The notes: generated from the sequence alone by a model not told the origin. Shown: positions 37,390 through 46,906, counted from the first letter of the stretch. The stretch: 64,000 nucleotides of DNA from Bacillus sp. Cs-700 (GCF_011082085.1 NZ_CP041063.1:1-64000); one strand, 5' to 3'. Translations and numbers: made by a program.

Positions 37390-38127
37390 TTGAAAGGAGT
37401 AATATTGGCTGGAGGAAGTGGGACTCGACTTTCACCCATTACGAAAATCGTGAATAAACATTTCTTACCCGTAGGAAAATATCCGATGATTTATTGGTCA
37501 CTCTTAAAGTTGAAGGAAGCGAATGTAGAGAACGTGCTCTTGATCATCAATGAAGACGATCAGCCTCTTTATGACAAATTAATTGGTGACGGGAAAGATC
37601 TAGGGCTAAAAGTTACCTATGAAATTCAGCATAAACCATTGGGAATTGCTCATGGCGTTTCCTTAGCAAGATCGTTTGTGGGGCAATCTAAATTCATCGT
37701 CTTACTAGGTGATAATTTATTTCAAGATTCGATAAAAAAGGCAGTAAATGATTTTAATCAAGATCACAAAGTGGCTCATGTCTTTTTAAAAAAGGTGACA
37801 AAGCCAAGGGCTTATGGGATTGCAGAAATTGAATTGAAGACAAACAAGATTAAAGCCATTGAAGAAAAACCGGTCAATCCTAAATCTGATCTATGTGTAA
37901 CTGGAATCTATCTGTATGATGCTAGTGTTTTTCGTTATATTGAGCAACTGGTGCCTTCACATCGAGGAGAATTAGAGATTACTGACTTAAACAATCAACT
38001 TATTAAAGAAGGGCAATTAGGTTATCAAATGCTAAATGGATGGTGGATCGATGCTGGTACTCATGAAAGCCTTTATTATGCGAATCAGCTAATCAACGGG
38101 GATCGAAAGGAGTCTAAACATGAGTAA
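37390..38127 (+). CDS. spsI: Glucose-1-phosphate thymidylyltransferase (SpsI/RmlA)
   Basis: A 245-residue RmlA-type enzyme: GVILAGGSGTRLSPITKIVNKHFLPVGKYPMIYW, LLGDNLFQDS, VTGIYLYDASVF and the GWWIDAGTHESLYYAN C-terminus. It makes dTDP-glucose, step one of dTDP-L-rhamnose synthesis. The short length, like B. subtilis SpsI, marks the short RmlA version lacking the regulatory extension. TTG start chosen from the family N-terminus; AAAGGA lies 12 bases upstream, slightly far. Its end overlaps spsJ by eight bases. Confidence 0.9.
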   Translation: MKGVILAGGSGTRLSPITKIVNKHFLPVGKYPMIYWSLLKLKEANVENVLLIINEDDQPLYDKLIGDGKDLGLKVTYEIQHKPLGIAHGVSLARSFVGQSKFIVLLGDNLFQDSIKKAVNDFNQDHKVAHVFLKKVTKPRAYGIAEIELKTNKIKAIEEKPVNPKSDLCVTGIYLYDASVFRYIEQLVPSHRGELEITDLNNQLIKEGQLGYQMLNGWWIDAGTHESLYYANQLINGDRKESKHE

Positions 38128-39070
38128 ACAAATTCTTGTAACAGGAGGTGCGGGTTTTATAGGGTCAAACTTTGTTCGGTTACTTTTAGAGACAACTGAT
38201 TGGTATGTCACCAATATCGATGCCTTAACTTATGCGGCTCATCCATCCATAGCGGGTGAATGGTCAAACCGAAAGAACTATCGGTTCATGAAAATCGATA
38301 TCGCTGACATAGAACAATTAGAAAAAGCATTTGATGTTACCTATGATGTGGTGATCAACTTTGCTGCTGAAACGCACGTTGATCGGAGTATCGAGGATGC
38401 CAATGCTTTTGTTCGCTCAAATGTGATTGGTGTCTCAAATTTACTCCATTTGGTGAAGCAAGGAAAAGTGAAAAAGTATATTCAAGTCTCAACAGACGAG
38501 GTATATGGATCCTTAACTTCGAAGAAAAAGCCTTTCAAAGAAACTTCTAAGCTTTCACCGAATAACCCTTATTCAGCAACAAAGGCAAGTGCAGACCTAC
38601 TTGTTCAATCCTTCTATCGTACTTATCATCTTCCGGTCATTATTACGAGGTGTTCAAATAATTATGGACCGTATCAAAATAAAGAAAAACTTATCCCAAA
38701 AATTATTGAGCATATATCGTTAAATAAAAAAATACCTATTTATGGAGATGGATTAAATATTCGCGAGTGGCTTTATGTAGAAGATCATTGTCGAGCGATT
38801 AAAAAGGTGATGTTGTCCGGAAAAGTCGGAGAAGTATACAATATTGGTTGTCATCAGGAGAGAACGAATCTTGAGGTCGTTCACTTTATTTTAAATTATA
38901 TGGGAGGGCAGGAAGCGTTAATCGAGTTTGTGAAGGATCGTCAGGGTCATGATTTTAGATACGCACTCAACTACAGTAAATTGAGTAAGCTTGGTTGGGA
39001 GCCGCTCGTCACTTTTGAAGAAGGGATGGCAAAAACGATTGATTGGTATTTTCAAGGTAAGAACAGTTAA
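38120..39070 (+). CDS. spsJ: dTDP-glucose 4,6-dehydratase (SpsJ/RmlB)
   Basis: A 316-residue SDR enzyme with TGGAGFIGSNFVRLLL, AAETHVDRSI, the STDEVYGSL loop and YSATKASADLLV (catalytic Tyr-x3-Lys), RCSNNYGPYQ and DGLNIREWLYVEDHC, all diagnostic of RmlB. It converts dTDP-glucose to dTDP-4-keto-6-deoxyglucose. AAAGGAG eight bases before the ATG. Second enzyme of the rhamnose pathway, in the same order as the end of the B. subtilis sps operon. Confidence 0.95.
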   Translation: MSKQILVTGGAGFIGSNFVRLLLETTDWYVTNIDALTYAAHPSIAGEWSNRKNYRFMKIDIADIEQLEKAFDVTYDVVINFAAETHVDRSIEDANAFVRSNVIGVSNLLHLVKQGKVKKYIQVSTDEVYGSLTSKKKPFKETSKLSPNNPYSATKASADLLVQSFYRTYHLPVIITRCSNNYGPYQNKEKLIPKIIEHISLNKKIPIYGDGLNIREWLYVEDHCRAIKKVMLSGKVGEVYNIGCHQERTNLEVVHFILNYMGGQEALIEFVKDRQGHDFRYALNYSKLSKLGWEPLVTFEEGMAKTIDWYFQGKNS

Positions 39071-39095
39071 ACCTCTTTCAGAAGGAGGAGATCAA

Positions 39096-39941
39096 TTGAG
39101 AATACTCATTACCGGTGCAGAAGGTCAAGTCGGTAGAGCTTTATGTCGCAAATTCTCCGGTAAAGATGTTATTGCCCTTGGAAAAAGTAAGTTAGATATC
39201 ACGAATAAAGATCACCTGCCGACTCTTTTGCTAGATGTGAAACCCGATGTCGTTTTTCACTGCGCTGCATACACTCAAGTTGATCGTTGTGAAAAGAATA
39301 AGAAAAAACCTTATGAAGTAAATGGTATTGCAACAGGGCTAATGGCTCAAGCATGTGAAAAGGCTGGAGCGAAACTCATTTATTATAGCAGTGATTATGT
39401 GTTTAATGGAGAGAAAAAGACGCCTTATATGGAATATGATCAAACAGATCCCCTATCAACCTATGGAATGAGTAAATGGATCGGAGAGAGACTTGTGCAG
39501 CAGTTATCTTCGAATGCAACCATTATTCGTACTTCATGGGTTTTTGGTCATGGTGGGGAAAATTTTGTGAATACGATGGTGAATTTGGCTAGACAACAAA
39601 AGGTGATTCAAGTCATAGATGATCAAGTCGGTTCCCCAACCTATGCAGAAGATTTAGCAGCGTATTCCGCGGACATCATGCTTCACCCTCCAGGCATTTA
39701 TCACGTGACGAATGGGGGGGCATGTAGCTGGTATGACTTTGCAAAAAGGATTTATGAAGAGAGCGGGTATGATCCATCACTCATTCAACCGATTTCTTCA
39801 GTAGACTATGGAGTTCAAACGAAACGACCATATTATTCTGTTCTTGATCATAAAAGGCTTCTGGAGCAAGGCTTACAGGCTCCTCGAAAATGGGAAGCTG
39901 CTTTAAAGGAATATTTAAGGAAGGAGTTTGCCAATGATTGA
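39096..39941 (+). CDS. spsK: dTDP-4-dehydrorhamnose reductase (SpsK/RmlD)
   Basis: A 281-residue RmlD: ILITGAEGQVGRALCRKF, HCAAYTQVDRCEKNKKKPYEVNG, YYSSDYVFNGEKKTPYME, YGMSKWIGE and RTSWVFGHGGENFV. It reduces the 4-keto group to yield dTDP-L-rhamnose. TTG start with GAAGGAGGAG five bases away. A longer upstream frame inside spsJ is an artefact. Its last 8 bases overlap spsL. Confidence 0.93.
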   Translation: MRILITGAEGQVGRALCRKFSGKDVIALGKSKLDITNKDHLPTLLLDVKPDVVFHCAAYTQVDRCEKNKKKPYEVNGIATGLMAQACEKAGAKLIYYSSDYVFNGEKKTPYMEYDQTDPLSTYGMSKWIGERLVQQLSSNATIIRTSWVFGHGGENFVNTMVNLARQQKVIQVIDDQVGSPTYAEDLAAYSADIMLHPPGIYHVTNGGACSWYDFAKRIYEESGYDPSLIQPISSVDYGVQTKRPYYSVLDHKRLLEQGLQAPRKWEAALKEYLRKEFAND

Positions 39942-40392
39942 AGGTGTGAAAATAAAGCCAATCCAAAGACACTGTGATGACAGAGGTTTTTTCGCTGAGC
40001 TCGTTCGAGATGATGAACCAGAATTATTAACGAAATTCGGGCAAGCCTCGTGGTCCATGAGTTATCCAGGCGTGATTAAAGCCTTTCATTATCATGAAAA
40101 GCAGGACGATTTGTGGTTTTTTCCTTCTGGTCACGCTCAGGTGGTGTTGTTTGATCTCAGAAAGGACGCTTCCTCTTATGGGATGACAGATGTTTATTAT
40201 ATGGGGGAATCTAATCAATGTCTGCTGCTTATCCCTAAAGGCGTCGCACATGGGTATCGGGTTTTAGGTGAAGTGCCAGCCACCATTATTTATTTTACTA
40301 CTGAATCCTACGATGCTAGTGAGCCGGATGAACTTCGAATTCCATGGAATTCTGAAGATATTGGGTTTGATTGGGAAACGAAACATAAATAA
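39934..40392 (+). CDS. spsL: dTDP-4-dehydrorhamnose 3,5-epimerase (SpsL/RmlC)
   Basis: A 152-residue cupin enzyme, the exact length of B. subtilis SpsL and shorter than classical RmlC (~180). It has the family start region (RHCDDRGFFAELVRDD), WSMSYPGVIKAFHYHEKQDDLWFFPSG (metal-free cupin with the catalytic His) and IPKGVAHGYRVLGE. It completes the set needed for dTDP-L-rhamnose. ATG seven bases after AAGGAG. Confidence 0.92.
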   Translation: MIEGVKIKPIQRHCDDRGFFAELVRDDEPELLTKFGQASWSMSYPGVIKAFHYHEKQDDLWFFPSGHAQVVLFDLRKDASSYGMTDVYYMGESNQCLLLIPKGVAHGYRVLGEVPATIIYFTTESYDASEPDELRIPWNSEDIGFDWETKHK

Positions 40393-40407
40393 AGGTGGGA
40401 AGATGCG

Positions 40408-41112
40408 ATGAATCGTTTTTGGGGTAGCGTGATCAAGCCTATCTTACTTTCATTAAAGCTAAATAAAATCATTGAGATTGGTGCATATAAAGGTGAAAAC
40501 ACCATTCGATTACTAGATTATTGTAAAAATGTTGAAGGAAATTTAATTGTTATTGATCCCTTACCTTTATTTAACGTGGAAGAGATTAATCAATTGTACA
40601 AAGGACGCTATCAATTATACAAAAAAACAAGCTTAGAAGTTTTGCCTATGCTTAATGACTTTCAAGCTGTTTTGATTGATGGAGATCATAACTGGTATAC
40701 GGTTTATAACGAATTAAAAGTGATAGAAAAGAAGAGTCTTTTTAATGAGAGCAAGTTTCCGATCGTATTTTTGCATGATACGGAATGGCCATACGGCAGA
40801 AGAGATATGTATTATAATCCAGAAAAAATCCCAAAAGAATTTAGAAATCCTTATAAAACAAGTGGTATAAAACAAGGGCAATCAGAATTAGTTAGGAGTC
40901 CCGATGCGGTTAATGTTCAGTTGAACAATGCACAATTTGAAGGAGGGAAACAAAATGGGGTATTAACGGCTATTGAGGATTTTATGGAAGAAACACCATT
41001 CCCTTTAAAGCTATTTAGACTCCACTCCAACAATGGGCTAGGTATCTTATGTCAAATAGATCCTAATGAGGAAAAGGTGATTCGTTATATCTTGAATGAC
41101 GCAAATCTTTAA
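40408..41112 (+). CDS. Class I SAM-dependent methyltransferase
   Basis: A 234-residue methyltransferase of the type seen in sugar gene clusters. IIEIGAYKGENTIRLL is the SAM-binding motif I, VIDPLP follows as the acidic loop, and LIDGDHNWYTVYNELK is the metal- or substrate-side motif found in O-methyltransferases of polysaccharide loci. The later HDTEWPYGRRDMYY segment is typical of the subgroup. It probably methylates rhamnose or the amino sugar; O-methyl-rhamnose is a known exosporium sugar in the B. cereus group. 15 bases after spsL. Confidence 0.8.
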   Translation: MNRFWGSVIKPILLSLKLNKIIEIGAYKGENTIRLLDYCKNVEGNLIVIDPLPLFNVEEINQLYKGRYQLYKKTSLEVLPMLNDFQAVLIDGDHNWYTVYNELKVIEKKSLFNESKFPIVFLHDTEWPYGRRDMYYNPEKIPKEFRNPYKTSGIKQGQSELVRSPDAVNVQLNNAQFEGGKQNGVLTAIEDFMEETPFPLKLFRLHSNNGLGILCQIDPNEEKVIRYILNDANL

Positions 41113-41145
41113 GTTAAATGACTGCTATTGAAAGAAGGTGTGGAC

Positions 41146-44100
41146 GTGGCAGACAAGTATAATAAGTTAGCTTTTGATGAGAACTATTACCGAACAGGTT
41201 TAGGAAATATTCCTTATGATAGAGATATTCAGAGAGGACGATGGCTTAACTTCTTTTCTACTATTGCAGATCATGTGTTATTGAGTAATGACATTAACAG
41301 GGTTTTAGAAGTTGGTTGTGCAAAGGGTTTTTTAGTTGAATGTTTAAGAGACAGAGGGGCTGATGCATATGGATTTGATATATCTGACTATGCTATTTCT
41401 ACTGTAAGGAAAGATATTAAGCCCTTTTGTTTGATTGGATCCGCAGATGATCCTAATCAATATGTAGGTATGTATGATGTGATTATTTGCATCGAAATTT
41501 TAGAGCACCTTACTGAAGAAATGGGTATGAAAGCTATCGATTTGATGTGTCAGCATACAAAGAAAATCCTTTTTTCTTCCTCACCAGATGACTTTGAAGA
41601 AAAAACACATATTAATGTGCAGCCACCAGAATATTGGGATCTTCAGTTTGCAAAAAATGGATTTGTAAGAAGTTTAGAATTGTGGCCAGAGCAGGTAGTG
41701 GCTACCCACACTGTTCTTTATGTAAAGGAAGAGGTTTTGAAAATCCCCGTAGAAATTCAAACAATGGAAAATGAACTTATAAGAATAGAAAGATTGTATC
41801 CTATTAACGGTCAGGAGGAAGAATTTGACATCGTTAAAGTGCAACTTACTAATGAGCTTATTGGGGTGATTCAAAAAAAAAGTGTCATTAATACAAAGCT
41901 CAAATACGTTGAAACTGAAATTTATACTGTTAAAAATTTAGATAAAAAAACGCTTCGTAATGATGTAAATGTAGATCAAATGAAGTCCTTCATCTTTGAA
42001 AAAGAGTTAGTATTAAAGAAAACGAATGAATTTCTGAAAAGTTTGTTGCAAACGATTAATAAAAAATTGGTTTATTGTCGCCAATCCTTTGATGAAAAAG
42101 CGACGCTTTGGGAAAAAGGGAGAAACAATTGGCTGATAACTACATGTGTAAACGATCCTTTAGAGAAGTTACAACAAGAAAATGAGATGAAACGTTTTAC
42201 TCGAAACCCGCTAATAAGTATTTTGCTTCCTGTATATATAATTGACCACCGTATTTTAAGAGAGACCATTTCAAGCGTAAGGAATCAAACTTATCAAAAC
42301 TGGCAATTATGCATTGTTTATGCTGATAAGAAAAATAAAGAAAACTTAAGGTATCTTGAAACCATCGAGAGAGAAGATCATCGAATTAATTTAATGTGCT
42401 TAGAGAAAAATGAAGGTATTTCTCAAAATACAAACCACTGTCTCAAAATGGCGCAAGGAGAATTCATTGGGTTTCTAGATCATGATGACTTAATCACTGA
42501 GGACGCCCTTTATGAAGTAGCCAAAGCAATAAACGAAAATGAAAAGGCGGACATTTTTTTTTCAGATCGAGACATGATTAATCAAAAATCAGATGTTAGA
42601 TCTTCTCCATTATTTAAGCATGCTTGGTCCTGGGTAACTATGCTATCCGCTAATTATGTCATCCACTTTACTGTGATGAATAAAAATCTGTTTGAAAAAA
42701 TTGGCGAAATTGATTCAGCATGTGACGGTGCACAGGATTTGGATCTTTTATTAAAAGCGTCAAAATTCGCTCGAGAAATTGTTCATATTCCTAAAATACT
42801 TTACCATTGGAGAGTGATCCCATCCTCAGCAAGTTCAGGCATTCAAGCTAAACCATATGTATTAGAAGCACAAATGAAAGCACTAAACCGTTACGCAACA
42901 AAAAACGATCTTAGTGCAAGTATTCAAAGGAATGATAACGGATATATCCAATTGAAATGGCATTTAAAACATAGGAAAGCTTTTGAAGTCCTGATTTATT
43001 TTGATGAAAAGTATCATGAAGATTTATTAAAAGAGACACTACATTCACTTGACAATCAATACTGCAAGCCGAACAAAGTGATTATTATTTTACCGTATGG
43101 ATGTAATAAATTAAAACTAAAACTAGATGAACGATTTACATTACTTAAGGAAGAATCGTTTAAGAATTTAGGTGAATTGGAAACTTTTAAACAGCAGTCT
43201 AATGAATATGTCATGATCTTATGTGCTGGTGTAACGTTTATGAGTAAAAACACAACTAGTCAGCTAATCTCCTGGTTAGATGAAGGGGGATATGAAGGGG
43301 CTGCAGGAAAAGTAATTAATCAAAGTCAATTTATTGAAAACGCAGGGTATGTGATGGCCCCGGATAATCAATTGATTGAGCCATATAAAGGTTTTGATAA
43401 AAATGCCAATACAACATACGGGAGTGTGAATTGGTATCGCGAATACCTTGCTGTATCGGAAGTTTGTATCATGATGAAAACAAAGCGTTTTAGTAAAAAA
43501 ATAGCAAAAAAACAGCGTTTGGATAGAAAGAACATCCTTGAAGCGCAATTAGCGATATGTACAGAAGATGATGTGAGAATGGTGTATGATCCGTTTATAA
43601 AGATTGAAACGCTTACTTCACTCAGTACCCCGTCTTTAAATGCGAAATTATCACAACAAGATAGTTATTTCAACAGCGCAGTATGGGATTGGAATAGAAG
43701 TTTTCTTAAAAGAAATCTTTCAGATCGAAAGACGAAACTGTTGAGTAAAGTGGATGTGAAAACTAGCGTCGGCATCGAAATTGGCCCATTAACGAATCCA
43801 ATTGTTACGAAAAGAGAGGGCGTTGTGTATTATATTGACCATACAAGTAAAGATGAATTAATCAAAAAATACCTTCATGATCCTAATATAGATATTACAC
43901 AAATCAATGATGTGGACTTCATATGGGGAGAAAAAACGTTAAGAGAAGCGATTTCCGGTGATTTAAAGGTTGATTATGTGGTGGCTTCACATGTTATTGA
44001 ACATGTCCCCGATTTGATTGGGTGGTTAGGTGAAATAAACGAGATATTAAATGTAGGAGGACATATTTGTCTAGCTATTCCAGATAAACGTTATACGTTT

Positions 44101-44547
44101 GATTATCAAAGGCAGCTAACTACGGTTGCTGAACTGATTGATTCATATCTGAACAAGCTAAGACGGCCTAGTCCTAGACAAATCATTGATTTTTATGCAA
44201 ATGCGATCAAAATTGATACCTATGATGCGTGGAATAGAAATGTTGTGCCTGAGAAATGTGAGCGGTTTGGCTCAGAGGAGACTGGTTTAAAATTAGCACA
44301 AACTAGTATAAATGAAGGTGTATATGTAGATGTCCATTGTTCGGTATTCACTTTTGATTCATTTTTTAACGTGTTAGAGAATTTGTTTTTGCTCGATCTT
44401 TTGAATTTTAGGGTATCAATAGCTTATGAACCTGAGAACTATACAAATGAATTTATTGTAGTTTTAGAGAAGCTTCCTCAACTTGATAATTTAAAAGAAA
44501 AGCGTCGTATTCAACTCCATTCATTATCGCGTTTTCGAAAGCTATAG
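41146..44547 (+). CDS. Four-domain methyltransferase/glycosyltransferase fusion
   Basis: An 1133-residue cytosolic multidomain protein. Residues ~20-210 are a class I methyltransferase (VLEVGCAKGFLVECL at 53, IICIEILEHL); ~210-345 is a helical linker; ~353-600 is a GT2 domain (LISILLPVYIIDHRILRETI, FLDHDDLI near 444, a DGAQDLDLLLKA catalytic region); ~605-810 is a second, degenerate GT2-like domain; ~875-1090 is a second methyltransferase (VGIEIGPLTNPIV, VVASHVIEHVPDLIGWL near 949). It could add and then methylate a sugar in one assembly. The GTG at 41146 with AAGGTG fits best; TTG at 41128 is an alternative. Function of each domain is inferred. Confidence 0.85.
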   Translation: MADKYNKLAFDENYYRTGLGNIPYDRDIQRGRWLNFFSTIADHVLLSNDINRVLEVGCAKGFLVECLRDRGADAYGFDISDYAISTVRKDIKPFCLIGSADDPNQYVGMYDVIICIEILEHLTEEMGMKAIDLMCQHTKKILFSSSPDDFEEKTHINVQPPEYWDLQFAKNGFVRSLELWPEQVVATHTVLYVKEEVLKIPVEIQTMENELIRIERLYPINGQEEEFDIVKVQLTNELIGVIQKKSVINTKLKYVETEIYTVKNLDKKTLRNDVNVDQMKSFIFEKELVLKKTNEFLKSLLQTINKKLVYCRQSFDEKATLWEKGRNNWLITTCVNDPLEKLQQENEMKRFTRNPLISILLPVYIIDHRILRETISSVRNQTYQNWQLCIVYADKKNKENLRYLETIEREDHRINLMCLEKNEGISQNTNHCLKMAQGEFIGFLDHDDLITEDALYEVAKAINENEKADIFFSDRDMINQKSDVRSSPLFKHAWSWVTMLSANYVIHFTVMNKNLFEKIGEIDSACDGAQDLDLLLKASKFAREIVHIPKILYHWRVIPSSASSGIQAKPYVLEAQMKALNRYATKNDLSASIQRNDNGYIQLKWHLKHRKAFEVLIYFDEKYHEDLLKETLHSLDNQYCKPNKVIIILPYGCNKLKLKLDERFTLLKEESFKNLGELETFKQQSNEYVMILCAGVTFMSKNTTSQLISWLDEGGYEGAAGKVINQSQFIENAGYVMAPDNQLIEPYKGFDKNANTTYGSVNWYREYLAVSEVCIMMKTKRFSKKIAKKQRLDRKNILEAQLAICTEDDVRMVYDPFIKIETLTSLSTPSLNAKLSQQDSYFNSAVWDWNRSFLKRNLSDRKTKLLSKVDVKTSVGIEIGPLTNPIVTKREGVVYYIDHTSKDELIKKYLHDPNIDITQINDVDFIWGEKTLREAISGDLKVDYVVASHVIEHVPDLIGWLGEINEILNVGGHICLAIPDKRYTFDYQRQLTTVAELIDSYLNKLRRPSPRQIIDFYANAIKIDTYDAWNRNVVPEKCERFGSEETGLKLAQTSINEGVYVDVHCSVFTFDSFFNVLENLFLLDLLNFRVSIAYEPENYTNEFIVVLEKLPQLDNLKEKRRIQLHSLSRFRKL

Positions 44548-44562
44548 GTTTTACAGTGAAGC

Positions 44563-44602
44563 TAAAAGACTACTCATAGCTGTCTATGGTTAGTCTTTTA
44601 TT
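44563..44602 (+). terminator. Terminator after the four-domain gene
   Basis: AAAAGACTA / TAGTCTTTT outer stem with an inner CATAG/CTATG stem; the following T run is short, so strength is uncertain. Confidence 0.6.
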
Positions 44603-44634
44603 GCTGTAATGAAGAGTCGAAGGGGGAAATTGAT

Positions 44635-45906
44635 TTGTCAGATGTGATTACAGTCATTCTTACAAGCTATAACAAACCAGATTTTGTAGAAAAAAGCATT
44701 CAAAGTGTACTTAATCAAACCATATCAAATTGGGAATTATGGCTAATGGATGATAATTCCAATAAAGAAACTCAAAACATTTTCAAAGCATATTTCAACG
44801 ATAAGCGAATCAATTTTTTTAACAGTCACATTAAGAATGAAGATCGTTACAAGAAAACAAGATACGCGACCTTAATTAATCAAGCCATTTCTCTTTCTAA
44901 AGGGAAGTACATTACGTATCTGACTGATGATACTACTTATCGATCGAATCGCTTACAGGTTATGACAGAGTACCTTAATCAAAACCCTTCTCATCATATT
45001 GTTTATGGTGGTCAATTACTCCAATATGTGGACGGAAATTGTAATGTCTTTTATGAAAGTGAGAGCCAGGCAAAAGAAACTTTGTTAAATGCAAGTAATA
45101 AGGTCGATCATTGTTCTGTGATGCACACTCGCGAAATTGCTGAAAAAGTGTATTTAACGTACGGGAGTTATTGGAATGATGATCCCATATTTTGGCATAA
45201 TGCCGATGCTGAGTTCTGGAATCGTTTAAGTGAAATCGGACCCTTTTATCCAGTTGACGGCATTTTTGAAGTGGCCTTAAAGACCCCGTCTTCTTTTCAG
45301 GTACTAAACAAAGATGTCCCAGACCCTTTACCTAATGGTGTTCTTGTTAGAGGCTTATCCCAGGATATTTATTTAATAGATAACCAGAAAAAAAGGTTAA
45401 TAACTGCGAAATGGTTTAACTACTTTAAATACCAGGCATCTAAAATTGTTCAAATACCCGATCCGCTTTTATATAAATATGAAACTGGCAAATCCGTCAA
45501 TATGAGTAACTTACCATACCAATTTCTAATGAAGGAGAACGGGGTTGAAAACTACTTTTTGTATCAAAACAATCAAAAGAGAAAGATTCCAAATAAAGAA
45601 GTTCTTCAATTTTTTTCGCTTAATCAAATGTTAGCAGTAGAACTTTCCCCTACTTTTATTTCATCCATATCTTCAGGCAGTCCTCTTTCTTCAAAGATCA
45701 ATCAACTTCAATTCCTACCGGATGGAAGGTTGTTCTCTTATAAAGATGATTTGTACTTGAGTCAAAATAACCATTTGCATAATATTGATGTTAACGTGGC
45801 TTTAAAATTAAAGTTTAATATGAGAGAAGCAATTAAGTTAAATGCTGAAGAATTCGGAAGTTATCAATTAGGGAGTTCATTCATTTGGACGTTTAAAACA
45901 TATTAA
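44635..45906 (+). CDS. SpsA-like GT2 glycosyltransferase with C-terminal repeats
   Basis: A 423-residue protein. Residues 1-230 closely follow B. subtilis SpsA: VILTSYNKPDFVEKSIQSVL, MDDNSNKETQ, KTRYATLINQAI, ITYLTDDTTY, DHCSVMH and YGSYWNDDPIFWHNADAEFW. SpsA is the structurally characterised nucleotide-diphospho-sugar transferase of the spore polysaccharide operon. Residues ~232-420 are extra and contain three copies of a loose ~60-residue repeat built around a Tyr-Leu-x-x-Asn-x2-K/H-R/H-x-I core (YLIDNQKKRLI, FLYQNNQKRKI, YLSQNNHLHNI). The TTG start has AAGGGGG eight bases upstream. It converges with the cgeB-like gene, overlapping by four bases. Confidence 0.87.
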   Translation: MSDVITVILTSYNKPDFVEKSIQSVLNQTISNWELWLMDDNSNKETQNIFKAYFNDKRINFFNSHIKNEDRYKKTRYATLINQAISLSKGKYITYLTDDTTYRSNRLQVMTEYLNQNPSHHIVYGGQLLQYVDGNCNVFYESESQAKETLLNASNKVDHCSVMHTREIAEKVYLTYGSYWNDDPIFWHNADAEFWNRLSEIGPFYPVDGIFEVALKTPSSFQVLNKDVPDPLPNGVLVRGLSQDIYLIDNQKKRLITAKWFNYFKYQASKIVQIPDPLLYKYETGKSVNMSNLPYQFLMKENGVENYFLYQNNQKRKIPNKEVLQFFSLNQMLAVELSPTFISSISSGSPLSSKINQLQFLPDGRLFSYKDDLYLSQNNHLHNIDVNVALKLKFNMREAIKLNAEEFGSYQLGSSFIWTFKTY

Positions 45907-46877
45907 TCCTTTTTCTTTTCGACAGTGGTGAAAATGTAGTTCAAGGAATGAGAGATCGTATAATATTCTGATACTTTTTTCTCAGCATTCTTAGCGATCG
46001 TTTTTCTCAAATCATCATTTTGTAAGTAAAAGGTTACTGTTTCTAATAATTCTTTGTCGCCTTCAAAAAATACAACTTCTTTCTTATTTTGTAGATGAAT
46101 AGGCAAATCTAGAACGGGTGTGATTAATTGAAATGACTGACATGCAGCAATATCAAAAGTTCGGTTGTTGACACTCTTAGGAATGACGCCACTTGAATTA
46201 GAATTGGCTTCAAGATTAAAGGGACGGTGTATATTTAAATTGATTTTCGCGTTTGAAAAATAGAGAGAGGCAAGTTCGGGCTGCACCCAAGGGATAATGG
46301 TAAGCGAATCTCGATGAAGATAGTCGCATAGTATTTCTTTCCATTCAGGGCCAACGATGATCATTTTATAATTGGAATTATTTAATAAATATTTGACCAA
46401 TTGAATCCGATTTGGATAAGGACTACCAATGAAGCAAATATCGCTAGAATAATGTTTATTTTTTTCTCTCTTCATATAGATATTGGATTCTGTGCCGAGC
46501 GGCAAATAGTAGACATGTTTATGATCATTCTGAAGATATTTTTCATAGGCGGCCATGTCTATTGTAAAAATGTAATCATATTTATGAATGATGGGAAGCG
46601 TTAAGTCGATATAATAGGGATCTTCTGTCAACCAAAGGGCTATAGGTATATCTTGATCATCTATCCAATCTCTTAATTGAGGAGGAAAGGTATATCCAAC
46701 CGTTGTGAGAATAAGGGCTGGATTAAAGTCCATTATTTTTTCTTTTAAATGATTTAATCCAGCAAATAAAGAAGCAGAGCTGCATTCATGTTTGCTAGCG
46801 TGAATTGAATTTATGATTGTAGCGTCAATGTACTTGTATATACCTTGAAAGCCTGATGAAATATAGAATACCTTCAT
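45903..46877 (-). CDS. cgeB: CgeB-like spore maturation glycosyltransferase
   Basis: A 324-residue CgeB-family protein: MKVFYISSGFQGIYKYID, the DWIDDQDIPIALWLTEDPYYID segment, YLPLGTESNIY, and the C-terminal SNAKINLNIHRP ... RTFDIAACQSFQLI motif that marks the family's GT-B donor domain. In B. subtilis, CgeB acts in the cgeAB locus in outer spore-surface maturation. The ATG at 46877 follows GGAGGTG by seven bases; the ATG 15 bases upstream overlaps it. It lies 62 bases downstream of a Cys-rich protein gene and may be co-expressed with it. Confidence 0.85.
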   Translation of the reverse strand: MKVFYISSGFQGIYKYIDATIINSIHASKHECSSASLFAGLNHLKEKIMDFNPALILTTVGYTFPPQLRDWIDDQDIPIALWLTEDPYYIDLTLPIIHKYDYIFTIDMAAYEKYLQNDHKHVYYLPLGTESNIYMKREKNKHYSSDICFIGSPYPNRIQLVKYLLNNSNYKMIIVGPEWKEILCDYLHRDSLTIIPWVQPELASLYFSNAKINLNIHRPFNLEANSNSSGVIPKSVNNRTFDIAACQSFQLITPVLDLPIHLQNKKEVVFFEGDKELLETVTFYLQNDDLRKTIAKNAEKKVSEYYTISHSLNYIFTTVEKKKD

Positions 46878-46906
46878 CAATAACACCTCCATCTTTTACA
46901 AATATG

